64,000 nt of DNA, taken from assembly GCF_900996225.1 (NCBI RefSeq), contig NZ_CAAJGL010000068.1, forward strand, positions 372,001 to 436,000, written 5' to 3'. Each line of letters starts with the position of its first letter. Positions within the stretch are counted from its first letter, which is position 1. The notes under the pieces were generated by a model. It saw only the letters and a list, made by a program, of their open reading frames with translations. It was not told where the DNA came from and made no database searches. The position numbers were made by a program, and so were the translations under genes. Positions 1 to 10,988 of the stretch are shown in pieces. The DNA is from Paraburkholderia sp. BCC1884 (lineage in GTDB: Bacteria > Pseudomonadota > Gammaproteobacteria > Burkholderiales > Burkholderiaceae).

Positions 1-1287
<1,287 letters not shown>

Positions 1288-1599
1288 ATGCAAGTGAGCA
1301 CGGAAACGCTGGTGGACATGCTGCGGGAAGTCGAAGCCGACGACCCGATTGACTACGCGGACCTGCCATTCGGCGAGCAGGAACTCAGGCGGTTGGTGAT
1401 GAGTTCCCTCGTCGAGCGTCATCATCAGGTCGAGGCCGGCAACATGGCGGTGTCGGACATTCACGCGCTCTATCTGTTGAGCACGGCAAAACTGGTGCTC
1501 GAAAATACGGTGCTTCACGCGCGTTTGCTTCTGCTTCAAGGCCAGCAGATCGACGTGCAAAAGCTGCTGGCGCCGTTCACGCTCAAAGGCAAATCGTAG
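1288..1599 (+). CDS. Conserved-looking small hypothetical protein, 103 aa
   Basis: I do not recognise a family. The protein is acidic in its first half (EVEADDPIDYADLPFGEQ) and predicted largely helical, without a signal peptide or membrane segment. The ATG has a GGAG about eight bases upstream and codon use matches neighbouring genes, which supports real coding. It stands alone between the divergent trpS leader and a convergent CPBP protease gene, with a strong bidirectional terminator directly after its stop. Confidence 0.7.
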   Translation: MQVSTETLVDMLREVEADDPIDYADLPFGEQELRRLVMSSLVERHHQVEAGNMAVSDIHALYLLSTAKLVLENTVLHARLLLLQGQQIDVQKLLAPFTLKGKS

Positions 1600-1602
1600 A
1601 TT

Positions 1603-1640
1603 TTCGGCGACGGGAGCCGAGTCGCTCCCGTTTCGCCGAA
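1603..1640. terminator. Bidirectional terminator between convergent genes
   Basis: TTCGGCGA-CGGGAGC and GCTCCCG-TTTCGCCGAA pair around a CGAGTC loop, giving a long GC-rich stem. It sits between two converging stop codons (1599 and 1645), as expected for a shared terminator. Confidence 0.75.
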
Positions 1641-1644
1641 TCGA

Positions 1645-2595
1645 TTATTTAAAAGCTGTCTGCGCCGCTTCGCTCGCCGGCAAGGTGCGAACGATGACGA
1701 GTGCGGTCAAAGCCAGGACAGGAAGCAGCAACAGGCTGCCTTCCGGACCGACCGATCCGCCGCTCAGCCAACTCGGCCCGTGAGGCTGGCTCGTCAGCCA
1801 GTGTCCAGCCGCCAGTTCGCCGCTATCCGCGACGCCAAACAGAAAGGACTGGCTCCAGTCCCACGCCGCGTGAAAACCCATGGCCCACCACAACGACCCG
1901 GTGCGCCAGATCGCCAGGCAGATCACTAGTCCCGCCGCCGCAGCCGCCAGAATGCCGGCGACTGTCTCGGCCGGATTGGCAAAATGCACGAGCGCGAAAA
2001 CGGCGGACGTGATGAGGGCCGCCTTGACCGGTCGGTTCCTGCGTGCCAGCAGGAAAAAGACATAACCTCGAAACGCCACTTCTTCGCCCAAGGCAACGAG
2101 CGCGAACGCGAGCGCCCATAGCAAGGCAAATTGAATGAGCGGTCCAATCTGAATGGCAGATCGCTCGATGGTCACGGCGTGGCAGAGCCAAAGCAGGGCG
2201 ATTGTCGCCGACATCATCACGACGCCCCAGAACGCGCCTTGTCCAAGGTGCCGCGCCCGATGTGGTGCGGCCAGTCCGTAAGCGAGCCACGAGCGCTTCT
2301 CGATCAGGCTCATGACCTTGGTTGCGATAAGCCCCGCAAAGATCAAGGCGAGTTCACCGACAATCATCATGCGAGGCGTGACTTCGGTCGCGACAGGGCG
2401 ATGGTGATGGAACAGATGAGAGACGAACAACACAACGCCCAGCACCGCCCCGAAGATCAACACGAATAGAAGCGCGGACCATCCCGATCGCAAACCTTCG
2501 TTGCCGATCCAGATTCGCTTTATCCGTGCGCGGGTCGAGTGCGTTTGAGGCGCCGATAGTCGATTTGTTTTTAACGGATCGCTTGTGTCGTTCAT
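1645..2595 (-). CDS. CPBP-family intramembrane metalloprotease
   Basis: Membrane protein of about 316 aa in the CAAX protease / bacteriocin-processing (Abi) family. The three conserved motifs are visible in order: EEVAFRGYVF (glutamates plus arginine), FALVHFANP (FxxxH) and HAAWDWSQS (HxxxB). Around seven hydrophobic segments surround them. I start at ATG 2595, preceded by GGGAA, rather than at a TTG 18 bases upstream. The substrate is unknown; in related bacteria these proteins process peptides or prenylated proteins. The gene is divergent from metE and converges on the preceding small gene. Confidence 0.85.
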   Translation of the reverse strand: MNDTSDPLKTNRLSAPQTHSTRARIKRIWIGNEGLRSGWSALLFVLIFGAVLGVVLFVSHLFHHHRPVATEVTPRMMIVGELALIFAGLIATKVMSLIEKRSWLAYGLAAPHRARHLGQGAFWGVVMMSATIALLWLCHAVTIERSAIQIGPLIQFALLWALAFALVALGEEVAFRGYVFFLLARRNRPVKAALITSAVFALVHFANPAETVAGILAAAAAGLVICLAIWRTGSLWWAMGFHAAWDWSQSFLFGVADSGELAAGHWLTSQPHGPSWLSGGSVGPEGSLLLLPVLALTALVIVRTLPASEAAQTAFK

Positions 2596-2730
2596 CAGTT
2601 TCCCTGATTGCAATTGGCTGGATTGTCGAATTGCACAACATTGCTTGCGGCGATTTTTATTGTTTCGTCGGCCATGCTCAGAACGAAACGAACGTTACCT
2701 ATATCGCTCTCGTCAGTCAAACTCGCCGAT

Positions 2731-2743
2731 ATTCAATATGAAT
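2731..2743. promoter_or_regulatory. Small inverted repeat upstream of metE
   Basis: ATTCA-ATA-TGAAT is a perfect 5-bp inverted repeat about 85 bases before the metE start. MetR, the LysR-type activator of metE in enterics, recognises a site with TGAA/TTCA arms, so this is a candidate regulator site. No metR gene is in the window, so the assignment is speculative. Confidence 0.3.
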
Positions 2744-2828
2744 ACCGCTCATACGATGATGAAAACATCTCGCTTGATGAATGAGACCGGGCCTCGCACA
2801 CTGCGCGCTATTCACTCGAGGATGGCGC

Positions 2829-5120
2829 ATGGCCCGCACACATATATCTGGTTTTCCGCGTATCGGCGCGCATCGCGAACTCAAGTTCGCACAGGAATCT
2901 TTCTGGCGCGGCGAGTCTGACGACACCTATCTGCGCAGCGTCGGCAAGGCGCTACGCGCGCGCCATTGGGAACTGCAACGCGCGGCCGGTCTGGATTTCG
3001 TGGCGGTCGGCGACTTCGCCTGGTACGACCCGATGCTGAACCTGACGGCTTTGCTCGGTGCGCTGCCGCAGCGATTCGGTTTCGAGCCGGCGACGCTGTC
3101 GCTGGCCCAGTATCACGAGCTGGCGCGTGGCAATGCGGCGCAATCGGCGCTCGAAATGACCAAGTGGTTCGACACGAACTATCACTACCTCGTGCCGGAA
3201 CTCGACGCCGAGACCACCTTCGACGGCGGCGTGGACTGGTTCTTCGACGAGATCGACGAAGCGCTCGCGCTGGGGCTCACGGTCAAGCCGGTGCTGATCG
3301 GCCCGATCACGTATTTGTGGCTGTCCAAGAGCCGCGCGGCGGGATTCGATCGGCTGTCCCTGCTGCCGAAGCTCGTTGTCCGTTATCTGCGCATTCTCGA
3401 CAAGCTGAAAGCGCGTGGCGTCGAGTGGGTGCAACTCGACGAGCCGGCGCTGTGCCTCGATCTCGACGCCGAATGGCTGGAGGCGTTTTCCGGCGTCTAC
3501 AACGTGCTCTGCGACGAGGGCGTCAATGTGCTGCTGGCGACCTATTTCGGCACGGTTGCCGATCACGCGTCGCGCGTCGCTGGATTGCCGGTGCATGGCG
3601 TGCACATCGATCTGGTCCGGGCGCCGCAGCAGCTGCACGCATGGCATTCGGCGCTGCCCGCCGACAAGGTGCTGTCGGTCGGCGTGATCGACGGACGCAA
3701 CGTCTGGCGCGCCGATCTCGGCGAAATCGCGGGTTCGCTGGAGCGTCTCCACACGCAACGCGGCGAGAGCCTGTGGATCGCGCCGTCGTGCTCGCTAGTC
3801 CACGTGCCCGTCACGCTGGCTGCCGAGCGGCGGCTCGACGCCGAACTCAAGTCGTGGCTCGCGTTCGCAACGGAAAAGCTCACGGAGCTCAGCACGCTGG
3901 CGCAGGCGTTGCGCGATCCGGCGGCCGCCGAGCCGGCGCTTGCCGCGGCCGATGCCGCACTCGGCTCGCGTCGCGCGTCAGGTGCGGTATTCAACGTGCT
4001 GGTGCAGCGGCGCGTCGCCGCTGTGACCGACGCGATGGCCAGTCGCAGGAGTCCGTTCGCCGAACGTAGTCGCGTGCAACGTCATTCGCTCAAACTGCCG
4101 CTCCTGCCCACTACGACGATCGGCTCGTTTCCGCAGACGCCGGCGATCCGGCAAGCTCGCGCGGCCTATCGGCGCGGCGATCTGCGGGCGCTCGACTATC
4201 TCGAACGGATGCGTGCCGAAACGGCGACCGTGGTGCGCAAGCAGGAAGCACTCGGACTGGACGTGCTGGTGCACGGCGAAGTCGAACGCAACGACATGGT
4301 CGAGTTCTTCGCGGATAAGCTGTGGGGATATGCCTTCACCGAAAACGGCTGGGTCCAGAATTACGGCTCGCAATGCGTCAAGCCGCCGATCATTTACGGC
4401 GACATCTACCGGCCCGAGCCCATGATCGTGGATGCCGCGTGCCACGCCCAGTCTCTGACCGAGCGGCTCGTGAAAGGCGTGCTGACCGGGCCGGTTACAA
4501 TGCTCGAATGGTCGTTCGTGCGGGATGATCAGCCGCGCTCGACCACGGCGCTGCAACTGGCGCTGGTGATTCGCGACGAAGTGCTGGACCTCGAGAAGGC
4601 CGGCATCCGCATCATCCAGATCGATGAATCCGCCTTTCGCGAAGGACTGCCGCTGCGTCAAGCGGACTGGCCCGCTTACCTCGATTGGGCGACCCGGGCG
4701 TTCAGGATTTCGGCGAGCGGCGTCTGCGATGCCACGCAGATTCACACCCATATGTGTTATTCGGAATTCAACGACATTCTGCCGTCGATCGCCGCGCTCG
4801 ATGCGGACGTCATCACGATTGAAACCTCGCGGTCCTCAATGGAACTGCTCGACGGTTTCGGCGAGTTTGCCTATCCCAACGGAATTGGCCCAGGCGTGTA
4901 TGACACGCATTCGTCGCGTGTGCCGAGTGTCGACGCGATGCGGCGATTGCTCGAACGCGCCTGCGAGGTGATTCCCGCCGAACGCCTTTGGGTGAATCCC
5001 GACTGCGGCCTGAAGACTCGCGCGTGGCCGGAGACCGAGGCCGCCTTGACCAACATGGTGTTGGCCGCCGGCGCACTGCGTCAGAAGCTCGCGACGCAAG
5101 CTGACGCAGAACGACAGTAA
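2829..5120 (+). CDS. metE: Cobalamin-independent methionine synthase MetE
   Basis: 5-methyltetrahydropteroyltriglutamate--homocysteine methyltransferase, the last step of methionine synthesis without B12. The 763-aa product matches the usual length (about 750-770). It opens with the conserved [15 protein letters not shown], and the second barrel begins at [16 protein letters not shown]. Zinc ligands are visible as the H and C of [12 protein letters not shown] and the C of [11 protein letters not shown] choose ATG 2829 because GAGG lies about eight bases upstream and homologous sequence begins there. A BtuB-like receptor follows after a hairpin. Confidence 0.97.
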   Translation: MARTHISGFPRIGAHRELKFAQESFWRGESDDTYLRSVGKALRARHWELQRAAGLDFVAVGDFAWYDPMLNLTALLGALPQRFGFEPATLSLAQYHELARGNAAQSALEMTKWFDTNYHYLVPELDAETTFDGGVDWFFDEIDEALALGLTVKPVLIGPITYLWLSKSRAAGFDRLSLLPKLVVRYLRILDKLKARGVEWVQLDEPALCLDLDAEWLEAFSGVYNVLCDEGVNVLLATYFGTVADHASRVAGLPVHGVHIDLVRAPQQLHAWHSALPADKVLSVGVIDGRNVWRADLGEIAGSLERLHTQRGESLWIAPSCSLVHVPVTLAAERRLDAELKSWLAFATEKLTELSTLAQALRDPAAAEPALAAADAALGSRRASGAVFNVLVQRRVAAVTDAMASRRSPFAERSRVQRHSLKLPLLPTTTIGSFPQTPAIRQARAAYRRGDLRALDYLERMRAETATVVRKQEALGLDVLVHGEVERNDMVEFFADKLWGYAFTENGWVQNYGSQCVKPPIIYGDIYRPEPMIVDAACHAQSLTERLVKGVLTGPVTMLEWSFVRDDQPRSTTALQLALVIRDEVLDLEKAGIRIIQIDESAFREGLPLRQADWPAYLDWATRAFRISASGVCDATQIHTHMCYSEFNDILPSIAALDADVITIETSRSSMELLDGFGEFAYPNGIGPGVYDTHSSRVPSVDAMRRLLERACEVIPAERLWVNPDCGLKTRAWPETEAALTNMVLAAGALRQKLATQADAERQ

Positions 5121-5123
5121 AAC

Positions 5124-5158
5124 TTTGTCGCGGCGAATCGAAGCGCCACGTCGACAAA
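5124..5158 (+). terminator. Stem-loop after metE
   Basis: TTTGTCG pairs with CGACAAA, and GGCG with CGCC inside it, giving a bulged hairpin four bases after the metE stop. It probably limits read-through into the downstream receptor gene. No U-tract follows, so termination strength is uncertain. No B12-riboswitch box was seen in this gap. Confidence 0.4.
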
Positions 5159-5231
5159 ACCGGTTTCTTTAACCTGCACGTTGGTGCGCACCGCGTGCCA
5201 ACGGCTATCTGGCATTCAGTCACTCTCCACC

Positions 5232-7163
5232 ATGAAGTTTCGTCATTTCATCATCACGTCGGCCTTGACCGTTTCGGCATGGCAGATTGCTCAGGCTGCG
5301 GACGATTCGTCCTTGCCGCAACCCGAGCAACTTCCGCCGGCGGCCACGTTGCCGAATATCCTCGTCACGGGCGACACGCAGCATCTGCCACAGTCGTTCG
5401 ATCAACGGTACGCCTCGACCCAGGTTCTGAGCAAGGCGGATCTCGATCGCTTGTCGCCGATCGATCCAGGCATCACCCAGGCGCTCGCCACGCTGCCTGG
5501 CGTCACGATTTCGCAGAACGGCGGCCCCGGTTCGACGGCGTCCGTCAGCATTCGCGGTTCGACCGGCAGTCAGGTCGCGGTTTTCATCGACGGTATTCGC
5601 GTCGGCTCCGCCACCACGGGCCAGGCCGTATGGGCCGATCTGCCGACTTCCGCGTTCGACCGCGTCGAGGTCATCTCGGGCCCGGCGGCCGCTTCATTCG
5701 GTGCGGACGCGGTGGGCGGCGTCGTACAGCTCTTCACGAACCATGCGTCGAACCAGCCGAACCGGACGACGGTGTCGGTGGGCGGCGGCTCGAACAAGAC
5801 TTTCGACACGCAAATTCGCACGTCGGGCAGTATTTCCAATACGGGTCCGCTTGCAGCGTTGTCGGGTGTGACTTACTCGTTGGGGCTGCACGACTACAAC
5901 ACGGCGGGGATCGATGCGACCCAGCCGGGTGCGTACGGCCACGAAGACGGACGCAATCCGTACCACGCGCAAGATGTGGATGCGCGCCTCGGGTATGCGC
6001 GCGACAACTGGTCGATTTCGACCTTCGCGCTTTACCATCGGTCCACGTTCTCTTACGACAACGCAGGCGGCGCGGACCAGCAACTCGATCATCAACTGAC
6101 GACCGGTGTCGCATTTCACCTGGACATCTCGCCGCAGACGCAGTTCGACCAGTCATTCGGCTATGCCAATGATCGTCAGTTTCTCTACGCAAACGACCCG
6201 ACCATTCCGACCGATCAGATCGACTCGACACGCCTGAGCACGTCGACCTCGCTGACGCATCAGGAGCAGGGGCACACGCTCTTCAGTCTGCCGCTGTCCG
6301 GCGAGACCAAGCTCGCGTACGACTTTTCCCGCGAGCAGGCTTTCCTGCCCGTCGATATTCCGTCGGGGCTGCCGGCTCGCAACGATTCCGCGGTCTCTTT
6401 GCATCAGTCGACCACGCTTGGCGCTGTGACGCTTTTCGTGGCGGGTCGCCACGAGATCGTTCAGGGACAGTCGGTGAATACCGGCAATGTCGCGCTGGCG
6501 TATGCCATCTCGCCGGTGTACACCGCGCGTCTGTCGTACGGCAACGCGTTCCGCCTGCCGACCTTCAATGACCTGTACTACCCCGGTTACGCGAATCCGA
6601 ACCTGTTGCCGGAGCGCAGCGATACGGTCGAGGCCGCACTCGATGCCACCACTTCTTTCGGCAATTTCACGGCGGCGGTGTACGACACGCGTTTGCATAA
6701 CCTCATCACGTACGACTCGACGACCTTTCTGCCTGTGAACGTAGGTCGTGCGCACATTCAGGGCATCGATCTTTCGTACAAGGGCACGCTCGGCCGGTCC
6801 ACGCCGGTCAGTCTGGCGATCGGCATTCTGAATCCGCAAGACGTCACCGACCAGACCTGGCTGAATCGCCGCCCACGTCAGACCGTGAGCCTGAGCGTCG
6901 ATCACACATGGGACGAGTTCCATCTGCACGCGCTGAGCACAGGTGTTTCGTTGCTCTACGGCGGATCGACTTACGACGACCAGTTCAATTCGATCTACTT
7001 GCCGTCGTACACCAAAGTCGATCTGCGGGCCGCGTATAAGGTCAACTCGCATCTCACCGTGTCGGCGTCCTTGTCGAACCTGTTCAACCGGCAATATGTG
7101 ACGGCGTACGGTTACAACTCGTTGGGCCGTACGGCATTCGGCAAGCTATCCTATACGTTCTGA
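5232..7163 (+). CDS. TonB-dependent outer-membrane receptor, BtuB-like
   Basis: Outer-membrane gated beta-barrel of 643 aa, probably for vitamin B12 or a similar chelate. A signal peptide (residues 1-22, ending AQA) is followed by the plug domain: LPGVTISQNGG, SIRGSTGSQVAVFIDGIRVG and RVEVISGPAAASFGADAVGG match the BtuB-type plug. The C-terminus ends in phenylalanine (GKLSYTF), the barrel-assembly signature. I start at ATG 5232 at the signal peptide, although its ribosome binding site is weak. Position next to metE suggests a link to B12 status, but no cobalamin riboswitch is visible. The ligand is inferred from plug similarity only. Confidence 0.85.
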   Translation: MKFRHFIITSALTVSAWQIAQAADDSSLPQPEQLPPAATLPNILVTGDTQHLPQSFDQRYASTQVLSKADLDRLSPIDPGITQALATLPGVTISQNGGPGSTASVSIRGSTGSQVAVFIDGIRVGSATTGQAVWADLPTSAFDRVEVISGPAAASFGADAVGGVVQLFTNHASNQPNRTTVSVGGGSNKTFDTQIRTSGSISNTGPLAALSGVTYSLGLHDYNTAGIDATQPGAYGHEDGRNPYHAQDVDARLGYARDNWSISTFALYHRSTFSYDNAGGADQQLDHQLTTGVAFHLDISPQTQFDQSFGYANDRQFLYANDPTIPTDQIDSTRLSTSTSLTHQEQGHTLFSLPLSGETKLAYDFSREQAFLPVDIPSGLPARNDSAVSLHQSTTLGAVTLFVAGRHEIVQGQSVNTGNVALAYAISPVYTARLSYGNAFRLPTFNDLYYPGYANPNLLPERSDTVEAALDATTSFGNFTAAVYDTRLHNLITYDSTTFLPVNVGRAHIQGIDLSYKGTLGRSTPVSLAIGILNPQDVTDQTWLNRRPRQTVSLSVDHTWDEFHLHALSTGVSLLYGGSTYDDQFNSIYLPSYTKVDLRAAYKVNSHLTVSASLSNLFNRQYVTAYGYNSLGRTAFGKLSYTF

Positions 7164-7167
7164 TCGC

Positions 7168-7644
7168 TTAGCGACTCGCCAGCTCGATGCCCGGCTCGCA
7201 ACGAATCGGGAAGTTCACCGAGTTGGCGATATAGCATTTCTCATGCGCCACGTGGTGCAGTTTCTCGGCCAGGTCCCGATCGTCGTTCGCACGAATCGTT
7301 ACGCGAGGACGCAAGATGATTTCCTTGAATCGTCCTTCCTGAGGGGTGTCGAGCATCGTGCCTGACGCTTCGTCGATGTAACTCAGGACAACGATGCCCG
7401 CGTCGGCGCACAGATGCAGGTACCAGAGCTGATGACAGGCGGACGCCGACGCCACCAGCAGATCCTCCGGATTCCAGCGCGCGGCGTCGCCAAGGAACGC
7501 AGCGTCCGACGAGCCTGCAATGTCGGGCTTAATGCCGGAGCGAATCGTGTGATCGCGGCCGTAGTCGCGATATCCCGATGTGCCGCTTCCCTTGTTGCCA
7601 TCCCATTGCACCGACACTTTGTACTTGTGCTCGCCGTAAGCCAC
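7168..7644 (-). CDS. OsmC-family peroxiredoxin
   Basis: Thiol peroxidase of the OsmC/Ohr superfamily that reduces organic hydroperoxides, 158 aa. The two conserved cysteines are present in VASASACHQLWYLHLCADAG and HEKCYIANSV. The start is GTG at 7644, preceded by AGGAGA at good spacing; the frame stays open further upstream but without homology. The gene converges on the receptor gene, with only four bases between stops. Oxidative-stress detoxification is the expected role. Confidence 0.9.
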   Translation of the reverse strand: MAYGEHKYKVSVQWDGNKGSGTSGYRDYGRDHTIRSGIKPDIAGSSDAAFLGDAARWNPEDLLVASASACHQLWYLHLCADAGIVVLSYIDEASGTMLDTPQEGRFKEIILRPRVTIRANDDRDLAEKLHHVAHEKCYIANSVNFPIRCEPGIELASR

Positions 7645-7974
7645 GTCACTTCTCCTGGATGTCGAATCCGTTCGGATCCGGTTGTCGTCATTCTGACCGA
7701 ACAGACAGGGCGAGCTCAACCGTGAGTTCCACGAACTGCTTGATCGATGTTGCGGTAATGACCGCCAGCCTGTCGCGAGTGAAACGCGTGCCTCGCACGG
7801 TCGATGACGGTCACTCACCTGAACTCGGCTCGGGACATCGTCGGGCCACTCGTCACGCGAGTCGGGAAGTAATTCAGGCACCTGTCACGTGGAATTCACC
7901 TGACCATTTGTGTTTACGTAATAATTGCAGGGCGCATCCATCCGGATCCACCAACCATCAAAATTGCGTAGGTC
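7645..7974. other. Divergent intergenic region, no gene recognised
   Basis: About 330 bases between the OsmC gene and the GGDEF-EAL gene. It contains the ribosome binding site of the OsmC gene at its left end and should hold both promoters. No clear hairpin, repeat or small gene was seen. Confidence 0.4.
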
Positions 7975-9909
7975 ATGGCTTTCAGCGAACCAAGGTCCTC
8001 GTTTTTCCGGTGGGTCGTCTCCTCCGCTCAGAATCTGAGCGCAGACAATCGGCAAATACTACTTGCGAATCTGTTCACGCGAACCGCGTCGATTGTGTTC
8101 GCCGCGATTTGCGAAATCAGCGTCTGCGCCACCGCCTACTACCTCTACCCCCGTAGCCTTTACGCTGCGTGGACGGTGGCCGTCGTCGCCTTGCTGGCGC
8201 TCCGTCTATTGCTGATCTGGCTGTGTTGCCGGCGCAGCGCCCAAGGTCAGGCGACCCCCACGTCCGCGTTTCTGTTCGCCAGCCTGTTGTGGGCCGCCCT
8301 GTTCGGGTTCGGCACGCTGCTGTGCAATATCAGCGGGGATCAAACGCTCTTTTTGCTCGGCAACGTTTGCGCGGTGGGCGTGGTCGGCGGTCTGGCGGGA
8401 CGCAATGCCGGCACGCCGCGGCTCGTCTTGCTACAGATCATCTTCATTCTCGGACTGCTGGGACTCGGCGCGGCTTTGTCGCCGGGCTCAGGCAAGCTCG
8501 TCCTGCTGTTTCAGGCACCGTTCTGCGCCGCCGGCTTTTTCACCGTGGCGCTGCGCAGCAATCGCGACACTGTCGCCTTGCTGCTGACGCGCGAAGCGAG
8601 CCATCGGCTCGCGCGTCAGGACAGTCTCACGGGGCTGCCCAACCGCGCGAGCCTCAGCGAACTTCTGCTGGAGCGCACGGAAATGGGCGCATTGCGTCCG
8701 GATCAACTGTTCGCTGTGCTGCTGATCGATCTGGACGGCTTCAAGGCTATCAACGACAGTCTCGGCCATGCGGCGGGCGACCAGATTCTTCAGGAAGCGG
8801 CAACGCGCCTGCGTGAGGTGCTGCCGAGCGGCGACCTCGTCGGGCGCCTGGCGGGCGACGAGTTCGTCGCCATTTCCGACGGCACCGGTGAGCTTCGCGA
8901 CGTCCGGCTACTGGCGGACAGCATCGTCAAGGTCCTGGCGCGGCCTTTCGCGCTCAGCGAAGCGCGCGTGCATATCGGCGCGAGCGTGGGCGTGTCGCTC
9001 TATCCCGAACACGCGCAAACCGGCCCGCAACTGCTGATCTGCGCCGACCGCGCGTTGTACGCAGTCAAGCGCAGCGGCAAAAGCGCCTTCGCAATTTTCG
9101 ATGCCGGCAAGCACGTGTCGGACGAAAGTCTGAGCCTGCTGCGCAGCGACCTGGAAGGCGCGCTGCAGTCGTACAGCGGCTTGCGCATGGAGTACCAGCC
9201 GATCGTCGACCTCAGCACCGGCGCCGTATGTGGCCGCGAGGCACTGATTCGCTGGAACCATCCGACTCGCGGCGAACTCTCGCCGTCCGCATTCATTCCC
9301 ACTGCCGAGCGCACCGGCCTCATCCTCGCATTGGGCGAATGGGCGTTGCTGCAATCCTGCAAGGAAGCCGTGACGTGGCGCGACAATGCCACGGTGGCCG
9401 TGAACGTCTCGCCGGTGCAGTTGCGCGAAGAATCGTTTGCGTCGGCCGTCTCGGCCATTCTTCGCAAGACCCGGCTGCCGCCCGCGCGTCTGAACATCGA
9501 GGTGACGGAAACGGTGCTACTCAACGACGACGTCGTCACCCGGCGCAACATCACGCGACTGCGCGCGTTGGGCATCGGCCTCGCGCTGGACGATTTCGGC
9601 ACCGGTTTTTCCACGATGTCGACGCTGGTGCGCTTTTCGTTCGATGAGCTCAAGATCGATAGTTCATTCGTCAAGGAATCGGTGCATCGCCGCGAATCGG
9701 CGGCGGTGGTGCGCGGGATCGTGGCATTGGCGCGCGAAATCGGCATGCCGACCACGGCTGAAGGTATTGAAACGCAAGAGCAGCTGAATTTCGTGCGCGT
9801 CTGCGGTTGCACGCACGCTCAAGGTTTTCTGCTCGGCAAGCCAGTGCAAGGCCACGAGATCGAGCAGATCGAAGAAAGCCTCGCCACGCAATCGGCGGAC
9901 AAGCTGTAA
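7975..9909 (+). CDS. Membrane-bound GGDEF-EAL cyclic-di-GMP protein
   Basis: Bifunctional cyclic-di-GMP turnover protein of 644 aa. Residues about 30-200 form several membrane helices as a sensor. The GGDEF domain (about 215-375) has a substituted signature, AGDEF, in GRLAGDEFVAI, and lacks the RxxD inhibitory site (PSGD at that place). The EAL domain (about 390-640) keeps the key residues: EALIRWNHP, VNVSPVQL, IEVTETVLL, LDDFGTGFS, LKIDSSF and AEGIETQEQ. This predicts an active phosphodiesterase and a weak or inactive cyclase. The start ATG has AGG close upstream. A small hypothetical follows 31 bases later. Confidence 0.93.
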   Translation: MAFSEPRSSFFRWVVSSAQNLSADNRQILLANLFTRTASIVFAAICEISVCATAYYLYPRSLYAAWTVAVVALLALRLLLIWLCCRRSAQGQATPTSAFLFASLLWAALFGFGTLLCNISGDQTLFLLGNVCAVGVVGGLAGRNAGTPRLVLLQIIFILGLLGLGAALSPGSGKLVLLFQAPFCAAGFFTVALRSNRDTVALLLTREASHRLARQDSLTGLPNRASLSELLLERTEMGALRPDQLFAVLLIDLDGFKAINDSLGHAAGDQILQEAATRLREVLPSGDLVGRLAGDEFVAISDGTGELRDVRLLADSIVKVLARPFALSEARVHIGASVGVSLYPEHAQTGPQLLICADRALYAVKRSGKSAFAIFDAGKHVSDESLSLLRSDLEGALQSYSGLRMEYQPIVDLSTGAVCGREALIRWNHPTRGELSPSAFIPTAERTGLILALGEWALLQSCKEAVTWRDNATVAVNVSPVQLREESFASAVSAILRKTRLPPARLNIEVTETVLLNDDVVTRRNITRLRALGIGLALDDFGTGFSTMSTLVRFSFDELKIDSSFVKESVHRRESAAVVRGIVALAREIGMPTTAEGIETQEQLNFVRVCGCTHAQGFLLGKPVQGHEIEQIEESLATQSADKL

Positions 9910-9940
9910 GCGCGGCGAGCCGGTCGACACGGAGGTCGGG

Positions 9941-10360
9941 ATGGAATCCACTTTGCAATTCCAGTTGAGAATCGGCGTGTCGCCCGAGCTGGCCGATGCG
10001 TTGCGCAGCGACCCGTCGTGCGCATCGCAACCGGCGCTGGCCGACCTGCTGCGGCGATATCGCGCGACGCTGAAATGTCAGTACGATGCCTTCGCCGATT
10101 ACGTGAGCGAAGCGGAGCGACTCGGGACGGAAAACTATCCGCTCTATCAATGGACTCGCCAGACGATCGAGAATCCCGGGAAAAAGGCGAAGTATCTGCA
10201 ATCCTTCACGATCTATATCGACGGCAACGAGGTTTACGGCAAATCCATCGTCGATGCTCTGGAACCCGAACTATCCGGTCTGATTCGTGAGGATGGCATT
10301 AGAAGCGTATCCCGCTTCGACACTAATCCCGCGAACAATCCGCAACCGCCTCAACGCTGA
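9941..10360 (+). CDS. Hypothetical protein, 139 aa
   Basis: Soluble protein of no family I recognise. The start has a strong GGAGG seven bases upstream, and the gene begins 31 bases after the GGDEF-EAL gene, so the two may be cotranscribed. There is no signal peptide or membrane segment; the C-terminus is rich in Asn, Pro and Gln. A terminator-like hairpin follows about 60 bases after the stop. Confidence 0.7.
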   Translation: MESTLQFQLRIGVSPELADALRSDPSCASQPALADLLRRYRATLKCQYDAFADYVSEAERLGTENYPLYQWTRQTIENPGKKAKYLQSFTIYIDGNEVYGKSIVDALEPELSGLIREDGIRSVSRFDTNPANNPQPPQR

Positions 10361-10419
10361 AGTCCAACGCGCGTCGATTCAGCACACGAATCATGCTGTC
10401 GGCGTAACGTAATCTCTGT

Positions 10420-10448
10420 AACGGCGGCCAACCGTCATGCGCCGTTTT
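10420..10448 (+). terminator. Intrinsic terminator candidate
   Basis: AACGGCG and CGCCGTT form a 7-bp stem around a 13-base loop, followed by a short T run (CGCCGTTTT). It closes the GGDEF-EAL / hypothetical unit. Confidence 0.5.
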
Positions 10449-10512
10449 ACATTTGACGACAAGCCGTTAAGTTCGTGAGACGATGCAAGCTCACTTTTCT
10501 GAGGAGCACGAT

Positions 10513-10737
10513 ATGGGACTCTTGGACGAAGCAGGAAAGATCGCGGGCGCGTTTGCCGCCGTGGAAGCTGCTGAGAAAGTGGACCCGGGCGCCGGTCTGC
10601 TGACGAAGGGCCTTGCCGCTGTCGCCGGTTTCGAAGGCGCAGGCAAACTGGAAGAAATGGTCGAGAAGAAAGACGACCAGAAACAGGAAGACGCCGACAA
10701 CACCCAGGCCACCGACGATACGAGTCCCCAGGCATAA
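10513..10737 (+). CDS. Small hypothetical protein, 74 aa
   Basis: Starts MGLLDEAGKIAGAF with GAGGAG about eight bases upstream of ATG 10513, a better start than the in-frame codon at 10483. The N-terminal half is Ala/Gly-rich and amphipathic; the C-terminal half is highly charged, with Lys, Glu and Asp then Asp/Thr. This pattern is seen in small stress-associated proteins, but I cannot assign a family. It appears to be a single-gene unit. Confidence 0.65.
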   Translation: MGLLDEAGKIAGAFAAVEAAEKVDPGAGLLTKGLAAVAGFEGAGKLEEMVEKKDDQKQEDADNTQATDDTSPQA

Positions 10738-10922
10738 TTGCACGTTCAGCGCCGGGCGTATGGTTCCCATGACGGAATCCATGCGCCGGCAAATCCCGAC
10801 TGATCCGGCCGATCCCGAAACTTTCCGCAGCGGATCACCCTCCCTCGCAGTCGCCGCCCCGACCTTCAAAATGCATAGACGCGTCGCTCGCACGCCGTCT
10901 GCCGCTTTCGTCACATCACGCG

Positions 10923-10940
10923 CTTTCATCCGGCTGTCAT
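10923..10940 (+). promoter_or_regulatory. Pho box (PhoB site) candidate
   Basis: CTTTCAT-CCGG-CTGTCAT is two 7-mers separated by four bases, the exact architecture of a Pho box (CTGTCAT-N4-CTGTCAT); the second half is identical and the first differs at one base. It lies about 110 bases upstream of a secreted phosphatase gene, which makes PhoB control under phosphate starvation likely. Confidence 0.6.
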
Positions 10941-10957
10941 GTCTTCGCGACTAGGAT

Positions 10958-10988
10958 CACGAGTCGTACTTCTGTGTGACGACTCGTG
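10958..10988 (+). repeat. Perfect 10-bp inverted repeat in the phosphatase leader
   Basis: CACGAGTCGT at 10958-10967 and ACGACTCGTG at 10979-10988 are exact reverse complements with an 11-base spacer. It starts 18 bases after the Pho box, near where transcription should begin, so it may be a 5' UTR hairpin or an operator for a dimeric regulator. Confidence 0.6.

Noticed and set aside
5121..5231. A cobalamin riboswitch before the BtuB-like gene
   Set aside because: The gap is only about 110 bases and has no B12-box or GCCACTG-type element; only a simple hairpin is seen.
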